This document shows positions 17,264 through 28,579 of a DNA stretch of 48,714 nucleotides, piece by piece. Numbering within the stretch: the stretch's first letter is position 1; every line of letters begins with the position of its first letter. The translations under genes and the position numbers were made by a program. The notes under the pieces are model-generated. The model saw only the letters and a program-made list of their open reading frames with translations, was not told where the DNA came from and made no database searches. Origin of the DNA: Pseudomonadota bacterium (GTDB taxonomy: Bacteria; Pseudomonadota; Gammaproteobacteria; Xanthomonadales; Rhodanobacteraceae); the NCBI GenBank assembly GCA_021793195.1, contig JAJYTG010000005.1, positions 1 through 48,714 of the forward strand, given 5' to 3'.

Positions 17264-18717
17264 TGGAGACGCTGCTGCCCGGCCTGATCAAGGCCAGCTA
17301 TTTCCTCGCCGCGCTGCTGTTCATCGTCGGCCTCAAGCGCATGAGTTCGCCGCGCACCGCGCGCACCGGCATTCTCTGGGCCGGCGTCGGCATGCTGGTG
17401 GCGGTGGCGGCCACCTTCGTCCTTCCCGGTTTGCACAACCGCGAGCTGATGCTGACGGCGATCGTGCTGGGGACCGCTGCGGCGTGGTGGTCGGGGCGGC
17501 GCGTGGCGATGACCGCGATGCCGCAGATGGTCGCGCTGTACAACGGCATGGGCGGCGGCGCGGCGGCGGCGATCGGTCTCGCCGAGCTGATCGCGGCGGC
17601 GGCCTGGATCAATGTCCATCCCGGCCAGTGCGCCTTCGCGGCGGCACCATCGACGGTCTGCATGGCACCGTCGGCGACGGTGCTCGCCTACGTCGGCCTG
17701 TTCATCGGCGCGGTGTCATTCGCCGGTTCGCTGATCGCGTTCGCCAAGCTGCAGGGCTGGATGGACAAACGCTTCGTGTTCTCCGGTCAGCGCGCGCTCA
17801 ACGGCGCGATCCTGCTGGCGGCACTGGTGCTGGGCGCGTGGACGTTGACGACCGGTTTTGCGGCCGGTGCGCAGGTGCCGCTGCTGGCGATCGTGGTGTT
17901 CGCCGCGCTGGCGCTGCTGCTCGGTCTGCTGATGACGCTGCCGATCGGCGGCGCCGACATGCCGGTGGTGATCTCGCTGTACAACGCCTTCACCGGCCTG
18001 GCCGTGGCCTTCGAGGGCTACGTGCTGCAGAACGAGGCGATGATCATCGCCGGCATGGTGGTCGGCGCGGCGGGCACCCTGCTCACGCAGCTGATGGCGC
18101 GAGCGATGAACCGCTCGCTGGGCAACGTGCTGTTCGGCAGTTTCGGCGCCGCGGGCGGCGCGGCGCAGGCGATCGCCGGCGCGCAGAAACCGATCGAGGC
18201 CGCGGATGCCGCGGTGATGATGGCCTACGCCGAGCGCGTGGCGATCGTGCCCGGCTACGGCATGGCCGTGGCGCAGGCGCAGCACAAGGTGTGGGAGTTC
18301 GCGCAGGCGCTGATCGCGCGCGGCGTCAAGGTGCGTTTCGCGATCCATCCGGTGGCCGGGCGCATGCCCGGGCACATGAACGTGCTGCTGGCCGAGGCCG
18401 GCGTGCCCTACGACCTGATCGCCGACATGGACGACATCAACCCTGAGTTCCCGACCACCGACGTGGTGCTGGTGATCGGCGCCAACGACGTGGTCAATCC
18501 GGTGGCCAGGACCGATCCGTCGTCGCCGATCTACGGCATGCCGATCCTCGACGTCGCCGGTGCCCGGAACGTGATCGTGATCAAGCGCGGCAAGGGCACC
18601 GGATTCGCCGGCATCGAGAACGCGCTGTTCTATGCCGACAACGCACGGATGCTCTACGGCGATGGCCAGGCGGCCGTGGCCAGCCTGATCACGGAGCTCA
18701 AGGCGGTGGATGGCTGA
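17263..18717 (+). CDS. pntB: NAD(P) transhydrogenase subunit beta
   Basis: 484 aa. The first half is a bundle of about nine membrane helices that forms the proton channel with PntAB. The C-terminal third is the NADP(H)-binding dIII domain, with the inverted-fold loop GYGMAVAQAQ, HPVAGRMPGHMNVLLAEAG, ANDVVNP and VIVIKRGKGTGFAGI. The complete enzyme couples hydride transfer from NADH to NADP+ to proton entry, supplying NADPH. Translation is probably coupled to pntAB. Confidence 0.96.
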   Translation: METLLPGLIKASYFLAALLFIVGLKRMSSPRTARTGILWAGVGMLVAVAATFVLPGLHNRELMLTAIVLGTAAAWWSGRRVAMTAMPQMVALYNGMGGGAAAAIGLAELIAAAAWINVHPGQCAFAAAPSTVCMAPSATVLAYVGLFIGAVSFAGSLIAFAKLQGWMDKRFVFSGQRALNGAILLAALVLGAWTLTTGFAAGAQVPLLAIVVFAALALLLGLLMTLPIGGADMPVVISLYNAFTGLAVAFEGYVLQNEAMIIAGMVVGAAGTLLTQLMARAMNRSLGNVLFGSFGAAGGAAQAIAGAQKPIEAADAAVMMAYAERVAIVPGYGMAVAQAQHKVWEFAQALIARGVKVRFAIHPVAGRMPGHMNVLLAEAGVPYDLIADMDDINPEFPTTDVVLVIGANDVVNPVARTDPSSPIYGMPILDVAGARNVIVIKRGKGTGFAGIENALFYADNARMLYGDGQAAVASLITELKAVDG

Positions 18718-18749
18718 GACCGCTGTGTCTGGCGATGCGCCGCTGTCGC

Positions 18750-19202
18750 TCAGGCCTTGACCGCTTTCTCGCTCCAGCGCCAGGCCAGCAGCGCGGCCAG
18801 TGCGGCGGCTGCCAGCGCCCAGCCCAGACGCTCGCCGCTCAGGCCGATGCGGGCCAGCAGCCAGAGCATGCCGAAACCGCTGGCGCGCAGGGATTCCAGC
18901 AGGCCGATGCCGAACATTGCCGCGATCCGCGCGGCCGCCAGCAGGAATTGTTCGTAGAGCGCGGCCAGCAGGGTCGCCAGCGCCGCCAGCAGCGGTGCGG
19001 CACCACGCGTTGGCGGCAGACTCATGCGCGTGCTCAGGGCCGTCAGCGCGGCCACCGCCAGCGCCAGCCAGGGCGGCGCTGCGCCGCCGAAGCGCAGTAC
19101 CAGCAGGGCCCAGACCGCGCCCAGCGCGAGTCCGGCCAGCTGCACCGCGAGGGCGCCCACGATCAATCCGGCCCACGGCACGCGCCCGCGCTCAGCCGAC
19201 AT
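18750..19202 (-). CDS. Membrane protein, hypothetical, 150 aa
   Basis: Strongly hydrophobic with about four transmembrane segments (around 11-35, 42-55, 68-88 and 120-143). The loops are short and the end is Lys-rich (WSEKAVKA). I do not recognise the family. There is no clear ribosome-binding site at the ATG (19202), so the start is tentative. It lies convergent to pntB and downstream of the large receptor gene on the same strand. Confidence 0.6.
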   Translation of the reverse strand: MSAERGRVPWAGLIVGALAVQLAGLALGAVWALLVLRFGGAAPPWLALAVAALTALSTRMSLPPTRGAAPLLAALATLLAALYEQFLLAAARIAAMFGIGLLESLRASGFGMLWLLARIGLSGERLGWALAAAALAALLAWRWSEKAVKA

Positions 19203-19275
19203 GATCAGTGCATGACGATGCGTGCATGGCGGGCGACCGTTGGGGAAGGCGCGATGATAGCGCCGCGGCGCCGGA

Positions 19276-22260
19276 TCAGCGCGGGCGCTCGATCCAGACC
19301 AGCGCGCCCGCCGCGACCAGCGCGTCGATGCGTGTCGCCAGACCCGGTTGCTGCAGTGTCGCGTCGACTGCGGGGCCGGCGATCAGGCCGGCGCAGCCGT
19401 TGCGGCCGCCGTGCTTGACCCGGTACATGGCGATGTCAGCCAGTTCCAGCACGCGCTCGAAATCCCGCGCGCCGGAACCCGGCAGCAGCGGATGCAGCGA
19501 GTAGCCGATCGAGCAGGTCAGGCGGATAGTCTGGGCGTTTGCGGCGAAGGCATGCGCGAGGATGGTCTGGCGCAAACGCTCGGCCACCTCGCAGGCCTGG
19601 GTGCCATCCACGCCGCGCAGCAACAGCAGGAACTCCTCGCCGCCCCAGCGCAGGGCCAGGTCGCCGGGACGCTTGGCGCGCGCGAGCAGTTCGCCCAGCT
19701 CGCTCAGCACACGGTCGCCGACCGCGTGGCCATGACGATCGTTGACGTCCTTGAAGTGATCCAGGTCAAGCAGCAGCACCGCCACGCTCTCGTCGTCGCC
19801 GAGCAGGCCCGGCAGCCGCGTCAGCAGCTGGCGCCGATTGCCCAGACCGGTCAGCGCGTCGGTGGTGCTGTCCGCGCGCAACGTCAGGTTGGCCTCGCGC
19901 AGGCGTTCGTTGGTGCGCCGCAGTTCCTCGGTGCGTTCGGCGATCACCCGCTCCAGCCGCAGCCGGATCGCCTGCTGCCGCCGCAGGCGCCAGTGCAGCA
20001 GCAGCCAGAGCGCGATGAACAGGGCCAGCACGCCCAGCGCGCGCACCGCGCCGCGCTCGTACCAGTGCGGCGTTACCGCCAACGGCAGCATGCCCAGCGG
20101 CCCCCACTCGCCGCCCCCGTAGCGCGCCTGAACCTCGAAGTCGTAGTGGCCCGGCGGCAGGTGCGTGAAGTAGGCCGTGCGGCGCGCGGTCGCGTCGCTC
20201 CAGGTGCTGTCGTAGCCGTTGAGGCGGTAGCGGAAGCTCAATCCGGCGGGGTCGCGCAGGTAGGGCAGGGTGTAGCGGATTTCGAGATCGCGCTGATTGT
20301 CGCTGAGCACGTAGGTGCCGTCGGGCAGGCTGTCCTCGCCGCGGTGGACGATGGTGTCGATCAGCGGCGCCGTGACCGGCTGCGGCTTGCGGATCGCGGT
20401 GGTGTCGAGGCGCACGGCGCCGGCAGTGGTGGGATACCAGATCGAGGATCCCGCCACCAGGCTGCGCGCGCCGCCGGCGCCGTTGCAGCAGCGCATGCGG
20501 TTGACGTCGAGGCCCTCGCCTTCCGCGCCGACCACGCGCAGCGCATCGAAGTGCACCGCGGCCGGATCGCCGCCGGCGGTCGGGAATTCGCTCAGCGGCA
20601 AGCGCCAGACACCGTCGATGCCGGGCACATAGACCTGATCGCCGACGACATTGAAGTCCCAGGCGTTGTTGCCGGGCAGGCCGTTGGCGGTGCCATAGCG
20701 CTGCAGGCGGCCGTTGCCGAGCAGGAAGATGCCGGCGTCGGCACTGGTGATCAGCCATTCGCCGCGGCGCAGCGGCTTGATCGCGGTGACGAAGATGCCG
20801 CGCAGCGGCAGGCTCCAGGCCGGGCGTGACCAGCGCGTGCCGTCCAGCTCGAACACGCCATCGCCGGTGCCCACCCAGAGCCGGCCGTCGGCCAGCGGCG
20901 CGATCGCGCGGATGCTCGCGGCAGCGCTGCCGGGCGCGGCGCCGAAGCGCCGCAACACGCCATCGCGATAGCGGTAGAGCCCTCCCTGGGTGCCGATCCA
21001 GTAGCTGCCAACCGGCGCTTCGCGGATCACGTTGACTTGCCAGGCCGTCAGCGGTGCCAGCGCCGGCGGGGACTCGACCTTGCCGGCGGCGAGGATGGCC
21101 ACGCCGCCGCGGGTGCCGATCCAGAGCCGCCCGGCGTGGTCGTAGTACAGCGTGTAGGCGCTGGGATTGGGCAAGGCGCTGGCCGGCACCAGGGTCGTTA
21201 CGACAGAGTCCTGCAGCGCCAGCACGCCTTTGCCGGAGCCAAGCACGATCTGGCCGTCCGGCGCGCGGGCGACGGCCCAGATCAGCGGGAACAGTCCATC
21301 GGGCTGGCGGCCGTAACGCTGCGCCGGGGTGTCGGCGACACGGAACAGGCCGTGGGTGCGGGTGCCCAGCCAGAGGTCACCCTCGTGATCCTCGAACAGG
21401 CTGTCGACCCACGGCGGACTGCCGAGCGGATGGCTGCCGATGCGGTCGAGCGTGCCGTCCGGGCGCAGCCGGTACAGCGCCTGCAGGGTGCCGATCCAGA
21501 GATTGCCGGCGCGATCGGCGAGCATGGCTTCGATCGTGCTGCTGTCGAGATCGGGATCCAGCCCGGCCGGCTGCAGCTGCCCGTCGACCCGATGCAGCAG
21601 GCCGCGGCTGGTGCCGACCCAGAGGTCGCCTCGGTGTTCGGCCAGCGCGGTCACCCGGCTGTCGGACGTGCCGTGCAGAGGCTGGCAGGTCACTGTTCCG
21701 TTGCGCTGGTGGCACAGCCGATCGAGTCCGCCGGCCCAGAAACCATCGGGGCGCTGCAGCAGGCTGAAGAAAGGTCCGCGCAGGCCCGGCAGGGCGCGAA
21801 AGCCCCGGCCGGTCCATGATCCGACACCGGCCGCGGTCGCCAGCAGCGGCTGACCATCGATGCCGGCGCTGATCGCGTTCACCGAGGGGCCGCCCAGCGC
21901 CAGCAGGCGGCCGTCGTGTTCGCGCACCAGTCCGGTGACGGTGCCGAACCAGACGTCGCCATCCGGTGCCGCCCACGCCGCCTGCGCCATCGAGATGTCG
22001 CGGCCGTCACTCATCCGCAGCAGCGGCTTGATGTCCCTGCCGTCGAAGCGGGCGACGCCGTTCTGGGTACCGATCCAGAGGAAGCCGGCGCGGTCCTGGG
22101 TGATGCTGATCACGCTGATCTGGGGCAGACCGTGCTGCATGTCCCAGGCGTTGATCTGGTAGTCGTCGAAGGGCGTCGCCGGATCGAGCGCATGCGCGCG
22201 GCCGGCGCTCAACGCCAGCGCGCACAGAGTCATGAGCATCATGCCGTGGCGCCGCAACAC
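19276..22260 (-). CDS. Beta-propeller sensor diguanylate cyclase (GGDEF)
   Basis: 994 aa. It has a signal peptide (ending GRAHA) and a large periplasmic domain of two-component-propeller repeats (FLWIGTQNGVARFDG, GNLWIGTLQALYRL, GRLWIGTRGGVAIL and others). A Y_Y_Y-type Ig domain (FRYRLNGYDSTWSD), one transmembrane helix, a coiled linker (RVIAERTEELRRTNERL) and a C-terminal GGDEF domain follow. The active site is RWGGEEF, and RPGD stands five residues before it as an intact c-di-GMP inhibitory site. It should therefore make c-di-GMP in response to a periplasmic ligand. A GTG start at 22260 is chosen for its near-ideal GAGGAGGT eight bases upstream. Confidence 0.92.
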   Translation of the reverse strand: MLRRHGMMLMTLCALALSAGRAHALDPATPFDDYQINAWDMQHGLPQISVISITQDRAGFLWIGTQNGVARFDGRDIKPLLRMSDGRDISMAQAAWAAPDGDVWFGTVTGLVREHDGRLLALGGPSVNAISAGIDGQPLLATAAGVGSWTGRGFRALPGLRGPFFSLLQRPDGFWAGGLDRLCHQRNGTVTCQPLHGTSDSRVTALAEHRGDLWVGTSRGLLHRVDGQLQPAGLDPDLDSSTIEAMLADRAGNLWIGTLQALYRLRPDGTLDRIGSHPLGSPPWVDSLFEDHEGDLWLGTRTHGLFRVADTPAQRYGRQPDGLFPLIWAVARAPDGQIVLGSGKGVLALQDSVVTTLVPASALPNPSAYTLYYDHAGRLWIGTRGGVAILAAGKVESPPALAPLTAWQVNVIREAPVGSYWIGTQGGLYRYRDGVLRRFGAAPGSAAASIRAIAPLADGRLWVGTGDGVFELDGTRWSRPAWSLPLRGIFVTAIKPLRRGEWLITSADAGIFLLGNGRLQRYGTANGLPGNNAWDFNVVGDQVYVPGIDGVWRLPLSEFPTAGGDPAAVHFDALRVVGAEGEGLDVNRMRCCNGAGGARSLVAGSSIWYPTTAGAVRLDTTAIRKPQPVTAPLIDTIVHRGEDSLPDGTYVLSDNQRDLEIRYTLPYLRDPAGLSFRYRLNGYDSTWSDATARRTAYFTHLPPGHYDFEVQARYGGGEWGPLGMLPLAVTPHWYERGAVRALGVLALFIALWLLLHWRLRRQQAIRLRLERVIAERTEELRRTNERLREANLTLRADSTTDALTGLGNRRQLLTRLPGLLGDDESVAVLLLDLDHFKDVNDRHGHAVGDRVLSELGELLARAKRPGDLALRWGGEEFLLLLRGVDGTQACEVAERLRQTILAHAFAANAQTIRLTCSIGYSLHPLLPGSGARDFERVLELADIAMYRVKHGGRNGCAGLIAGPAVDATLQQPGLATRIDALVAAGALVWIERPR

Positions 22261-22525
22261 GATTCCGACCTCCTCGGTTTGCCTGCACGGGATCGGCGTC
22301 AGGGTCCGGTCCTGCAGGCATAATAAGCATCTCCAACAAGCTGCATGAGACGTCAGTGCGGTGTCTCGCAAGTACGCGCCAGGGATTCCCGATGGATTTC
22401 GGTGCGAGACCAGGCGCGACGAGGAGTCATGGCCCCGCCATGGCGACGAGGCGCAACGCCGTATCACGCCGAAAGACGCGGGAATGATGGATGCGTATTT
22501 CCGAGACACCACACTAGCAAGCCGT

Positions 22526-23089
22526 ATGCCCATGGCCGGATTCAGCCCCAGCAGCGAGCCGTTCACCCTCGACCGCGATTGCGACGCCGTGCTGGTGCCG
22601 CAAGGGGAACGGGTGACGCTGCCTGCCGGCCAGTCCGGCTATATCACCCAGGCGCTCGGGGGCAGCTTCACGATCTACGTCGACGGCAACCTGTTCCGGG
22701 TCGCCGGCAGCGATGCCGGCGCGCTCGGCAAGACGCCGCCGGCGCCGATCGCGCTGGCCGACGACGCCTCCGACGGCGATGTCGAAAAGCGCGTCTGGGA
22801 TCAGCTGCGCACCTGCTACGACCCTGAAATCCCGATCAATGTGGTCGAACTCGGCCTGGTCTACGACGTCAGCCTGGAACGCCGCGCCGACGGCGCGCGC
22901 AAGGTCTGGGTGAAGATGACACTGACCGCGCCCGGTTGCGGCATGGGTGACATCCTGGTCGACGACGTGCGCAGCAAGCTCGAACTGATTCCGACCGTCG
23001 CCGAGGCCGACATCGATCTGGTGTTCGAGCCGCCCTGGAACCAGTCGATGATGTCCGACGCCGCCAAGCTCGAAACCGGCATGCTCTGA
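22526..23089 (+). CDS. sufT: SufT-family Fe-S cluster assembly protein
   Basis: About 187 aa. The N-terminal part (AVLVPQGERVTLPAG, GYITQALGGSFTIYVDGNLFR) is typical of long-form SufT. A MIP18/DUF59 domain follows, with DPEIPINVVELGLVYDV and TLTAPGCGMGDILV, including its conserved Cys. These proteins aid Fe-S cluster maturation. The exact start is uncertain: ATGs at 22484/22487, 22526 and 22532 are in frame and none has a strong ribosome-binding site. The 22526 start best matches the length I expect. Confidence 0.88.
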   Translation: MPMAGFSPSSEPFTLDRDCDAVLVPQGERVTLPAGQSGYITQALGGSFTIYVDGNLFRVAGSDAGALGKTPPAPIALADDASDGDVEKRVWDQLRTCYDPEIPINVVELGLVYDVSLERRADGARKVWVKMTLTAPGCGMGDILVDDVRSKLELIPTVAEADIDLVFEPPWNQSMMSDAAKLETGML

Positions 23090-23174
23090 CCCGGGTCGGG
23101 CGCTAAGCGAACGACATCACATTTCCGCGCGTTCGCCGTTGACGAAAGTTTGCAATCAGCGGAGCGTCCGGGCC

Positions 23175-23247
23175 GCTGACCGGGGGGTCGGCGTGACACG
23201 CGCTGCAACGTCGGGGCCCGGCCGTCGCGATACGGCCGGGTTTTTTT
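23175..23247 (+). ncRNA. Candidate small RNA or structured 3' UTR after sufT
   Basis: The 128 bases after the sufT stop hold TTGACG (23139-23144), a hairpin GCTGACC/GGTCGGC with a GGGG loop (23175-23192), and then the terminator hairpin. No -10 box stands at the right distance from TTGACG, so an independent promoter is not shown. It may simply be a stable 3' UTR of sufT. Confidence 0.3.
23217..23247 (+). terminator. Rho-independent terminator
   Basis: A perfect 9-bp stem, CCCGGCCGT with ACGGCCGGG, and a six-base loop, followed directly by seven T residues. It ends the sufT transcript. On the minus strand the hairpin is not followed by a T tract, so it is one-directional. It is the clearest intrinsic terminator in the window. 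Confidence 0.92.
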
Positions 23248-23273
23248 GTCGCATGGGCCGTGCTGCGGCCGCT

Positions 23274-23762
23274 TCAGGTGCTGGCTTCGAAACGATTGGC
23301 CGCGCGGTTCTTGCGCACCTTCGCCGGATCCCAGACGCGACCGTTCATGGCGATCCACACACCGGCCGACAGCGCCTGCACCGCGCCCACTGCGCAGCCG
23401 ATGTTGAACACCGCATCCGAGCCGGTGAAGCGCGCCGGATTCAGCGCGCCGGTCAGCACGATCACCTTGTCGCCCAGCCCGGCCAGCGCCTGCGCGGTCT
23501 CGACCATGGTGTCGGTGCCGTGGGTCACCAGCACGTGCCGCTGCGGCTGCCGCGCGATCGCGTCGCGCACCAGGCGGCGGTCGTCGTCGGTCAGGTGCAG
23601 GCTGTCCTTGCGCAGGACCGGGATGACCTCGAAGCGGAAGGCGACACCGAGCTGGGCCAGGATCTCGCCGATCTGCGGCGCGCCGATCTGGTAGTCGGAC
23701 TTGTCATCGAAGTAGATCTTGTCGATGGTGCCGCCGGTGGTGACGATGCAGAGCTGGTCCAT
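23274..23762 (-). CDS. Single-domain asparaginase-like protein
   Basis: 162 aa, equal to the N-terminal half of type I/II L-asparaginase only. The catalytic elements are present: TTGGTID with the nucleophile Thr, HGTDTM with the second Thr and the Asp, and VLTGALNPARF near the catalytic Lys. The C-terminal domain that completes the active site in normal dimers is absent. Activity cannot be assumed. An alternative ATG at 23804 overlaps the upstream stop (TGATG) and adds 14 residues. Confidence 0.8.
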   Translation of the reverse strand: MDQLCIVTTGGTIDKIYFDDKSDYQIGAPQIGEILAQLGVAFRFEVIPVLRKDSLHLTDDDRRLVRDAIARQPQRHVLVTHGTDTMVETAQALAGLGDKVIVLTGALNPARFTGSDAVFNIGCAVGAVQALSAGVWIAMNGRVWDPAKVRKNRAANRFEAST

Positions 23763-23803
23763 GGGGTGTCCGTCAGGGCGAGTCGTAAGGGCGGATGCGG
23801 GCA

Positions 23804-25468
23804 TCAGCCGGCGGCGCGGGGGAAAAGTCCGGCGAGCAGGGTGTCGCTATCGGTGTGCGGGCCCGGCAGGCGATCCAGTCCGCGCGCGAGGAAGCGCGTC
23901 AGCGCAGCGACCGGAGCCGCATCGCCGCGACGGCTCGACCAGGCGGCATGCTCGGCAAGCAGTGTCGCGGCGCAGGTGCGCGCGAGGGTGAAGCCGAAGC
24001 CGCGCGCGCCGGCTTCGAGGCGCTCGCGGTCGCCGGCGTTCGTGGCCAGCCAGCGCTCGGCCGCGTCGAAAGCGCCGCGCAGCGTCTGCGCCGCGGTTGG
24101 ATCGGCTGCGGCCAGCGCCGGCGCCAGCGCCGCGCGCAGCGGCGTCAGACCGTGCTGTCCCAGCGCGCGCAGCATGTCCAGCGCCATCACGTTGGTGGTG
24201 CCTTCCCAGATCGGGAACACCTGCACGTCGCGCAGCAGTTGCGGCAGTCCGGTGTCCTCGATGTAGCCGGCGCCGCCGAAAGCCTCGAGGCATTCCGACA
24301 CCAGCGCCACCGCCAGCTTGCTGACCCACAGCTTGGCCAGCGGGATCAGCATGCGCAGCGCGACCGCTTCGTCGGCCGTGGCGACGCCGGCCTCGACCCG
24401 GCCCAGCAGCAGCGCGGTGTGGAAGGCCAGATGGAATGCCGCCTCGAAGGCGCAGGCGGCATCGGCCAGCGTCGCGCGGTGCAGCGGCTGCGCCGTCAAC
24501 GTGCGTTCGAAGGCCTGCCGGCGCGTCGCGTAGTCGCCGGCCAGCGCCAGCGCGCGGCGTGCCGTCGCCAGCGCGCCCAGCGTGCTCCACAGACGCGTGA
24601 CGTTGAGCATCGGTGCGATCTTGCGCACGCCGTGCGCGGGCTCGCCCAGCGGCCACGCCGGCACGCCGTCGAGTTCGATCTCGGCGGTGGGCAGCTCGCG
24701 TGTGCCCAGCTTGTCCTTGAGACGCTGCACGCGCAGACCGTTCCAGTTTCCCGCGGCGTCGCGCGTCTCGACGTGGAACAGGCCCAGCGCACTGCCGCCG
24801 TCACCGGCACCCTCGGGCCGCGCCAGCGCCAGCGCGGCCTCGCCGATCACCGCCGAGCTGAACCATTTGCGCCCGTACAGCCGCCAGCGGCCGCCGGCGT
24901 CGCGACGCGCGATCGTCTCGCTGTGCGCCACGTCGGAGCCGCCGTGGGTCTCGGTCATCCACTGGCCGCACAGCCACAGCGTCGCCGGATCGCGGCTGAG
25001 GTAGCGCGGCCGCACGCGGTCGATCAGCGCGCGCTCGCCGCTGGCTTCGAGCGCCGCGACGGCGCCGTCGGTCATCGCCAGCGGGCAGGTGTGGAACTCG
25101 CTGGCGCAGTGATACAGGTACACACGCGCGAACTGGTCGGCGCGCGCGTCGCCGTCGGCGCGGTCCTCGTGTCCGGCCCAGAGCAGGCCGTGGCGCGTGG
25201 TGATGGCGGGGCCGCGCTCCCAGGCCGGCGTCAGCGCGATGCGATCGACGCGCGCGCCCCAGGCGTCCCATTGCGTCAGCACCGGTTCGCGCCGCGGCGT
25301 GAGCTGGCGCTCACGGCAGGCCGCCAGCGCATGCGCGGCAAGCGCCTCGAGGTGCGGCACCAGCACGGCCCGGCGCGCGGACGACAATCGCCAATCCAGC
25401 CAGCCGCGCAGCACGCGATCGCGAACCCAGGGATCGGGCAACTGCGGCGGATCCTGCAGGAAGCTCAT
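23804..25468 (-). CDS. Acyl-CoA dehydrogenase family protein (AidB-like)
   Basis: 554 aa, longer than ordinary acyl-CoA dehydrogenases (about 380) and similar to AidB. The FAD-site segment WMTETHGGSDV, WFSSAVIGEAALALARPEG and the C-terminal GGAGYIEDTGLPQLLRDVQV with IWEGTTNVMALDML are all characteristic. AidB-type proteins bind DNA in the alkylation response; others have undefined substrates. It is third in the minus-strand set wrbA, DUF2069, this gene, asparaginase-like. Confidence 0.88.
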   Translation of the reverse strand: MSFLQDPPQLPDPWVRDRVLRGWLDWRLSSARRAVLVPHLEALAAHALAACRERQLTPRREPVLTQWDAWGARVDRIALTPAWERGPAITTRHGLLWAGHEDRADGDARADQFARVYLYHCASEFHTCPLAMTDGAVAALEASGERALIDRVRPRYLSRDPATLWLCGQWMTETHGGSDVAHSETIARRDAGGRWRLYGRKWFSSAVIGEAALALARPEGAGDGGSALGLFHVETRDAAGNWNGLRVQRLKDKLGTRELPTAEIELDGVPAWPLGEPAHGVRKIAPMLNVTRLWSTLGALATARRALALAGDYATRRQAFERTLTAQPLHRATLADAACAFEAAFHLAFHTALLLGRVEAGVATADEAVALRMLIPLAKLWVSKLAVALVSECLEAFGGAGYIEDTGLPQLLRDVQVFPIWEGTTNVMALDMLRALGQHGLTPLRAALAPALAAADPTAAQTLRGAFDAAERWLATNAGDRERLEAGARGFGFTLARTCAATLLAEHAAWSSRRGDAAPVAALTRFLARGLDRLPGPHTDSDTLLAGLFPRAAG

Positions 25469-25496
25469 GGCCGGCGGCGCGTGATCGGAGCGGCGA

Positions 25497-27788
<2,292 letters not shown>

Positions 27789-27792
<4 letters not shown>

Positions 27793-28274
27793 AATCGACC
27801 CGTGTCCTGCTGGCCCTGCTGCTGCTCGCCGTCCTGCCGGTCCATGCCGGCGACGTGGCGCAGCCGGTGCTGCGCGTCACCACCCTCGACGGCAAGCCGT
27901 TCAGTCTCGCGGCCGAGCGCGGCAAGTGGGTGATCGTCAACTTCTGGGCGACCTGGTGCACGCCATGCCTGGGCGAGATGCCGGAGCTGTCGGCCTACGT
28001 CGCCGCGCACCGCAACGACGTCGCCGCGATCGGCCTGGCCTACGATGACGTGACCCCCGCCAAGCTGCGCGCCTTCCTGAAAAAGCATCCGGTGACGTAT
28101 CCGGTCAGCATCGTCGACGTCGATCATCCGCCCAGGGATTTCGCCACGCCGCAGGGCCTGCCGACGACTTACCTGATCGCACCGGACGGCCGCGTCGCCA
28201 GGAAGTTCGTCGGCCCGGTGACCCCGGCCACCTTGCAGGCCATCATCGGCGCCGGGGCGGCCAAGGGCGCCTGA
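27789..28274 (+). CDS. TlpA-like thiol:disulfide oxidoreductase
   Basis: 161 aa. A signal peptide (cleavage near residue 20) is followed by a thioredoxin fold with the redox pair WCTPC (Cys57, Cys60) and the cis-Pro region GLPTTYLI. It should act in the periplasm as a reductase or cytochrome-maturation-type protein. It is translationally coupled to yihY and directly followed by acyP. Confidence 0.9.
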
Positions 28275-28541
28275 GTGGCCGCCGCGCGTTTCCTGGTCCG
28301 CGGACGGGTTCAGGGCGTGGGCTTTCGCGCCCACACCCGTCACGAGGCGCTGCGACTTGGCCTCACCGGCTATGCGAAGAACCTGCCCGATGGCCGCGTC
28401 GAGGTGCTGGCCGTCGGCGAGTCGGCGGCGCTCGCCGCACTCGAACGCTGGCTGCGCAGCGGGCCGCCCGCGGCGCGGGTCGAGGAGGCCCGTCGTGCCG
28501 AGGTCGAGGCGGACGAACGTGAGGGTTTCGGGATCAGCTGA
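28275..28541 (+). CDS. acyP: Acylphosphatase
   Basis: 88 aa. It hydrolyses carboxyl-phosphate bonds of acyl phosphates in the cytosol. The signature GRVQGVGFR with catalytic Arg18 and the second motif [13 protein letters not shown] with Asn36 are intact. The GTG start at 28275 follows the upstream TGA with no gap, so re-initiation is likely. Confidence 0.93.
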   Translation: MAAARFLVRGRVQGVGFRAHTRHEALRLGLTGYAKNLPDGRVEVLAVGESAALAALERWLRSGPPAARVEEARRAEVEADEREGFGIS

Positions 28542-28579
28542 GGCGCCGGTTCACGCCCATGAAGACGGACGGGCAAGAC

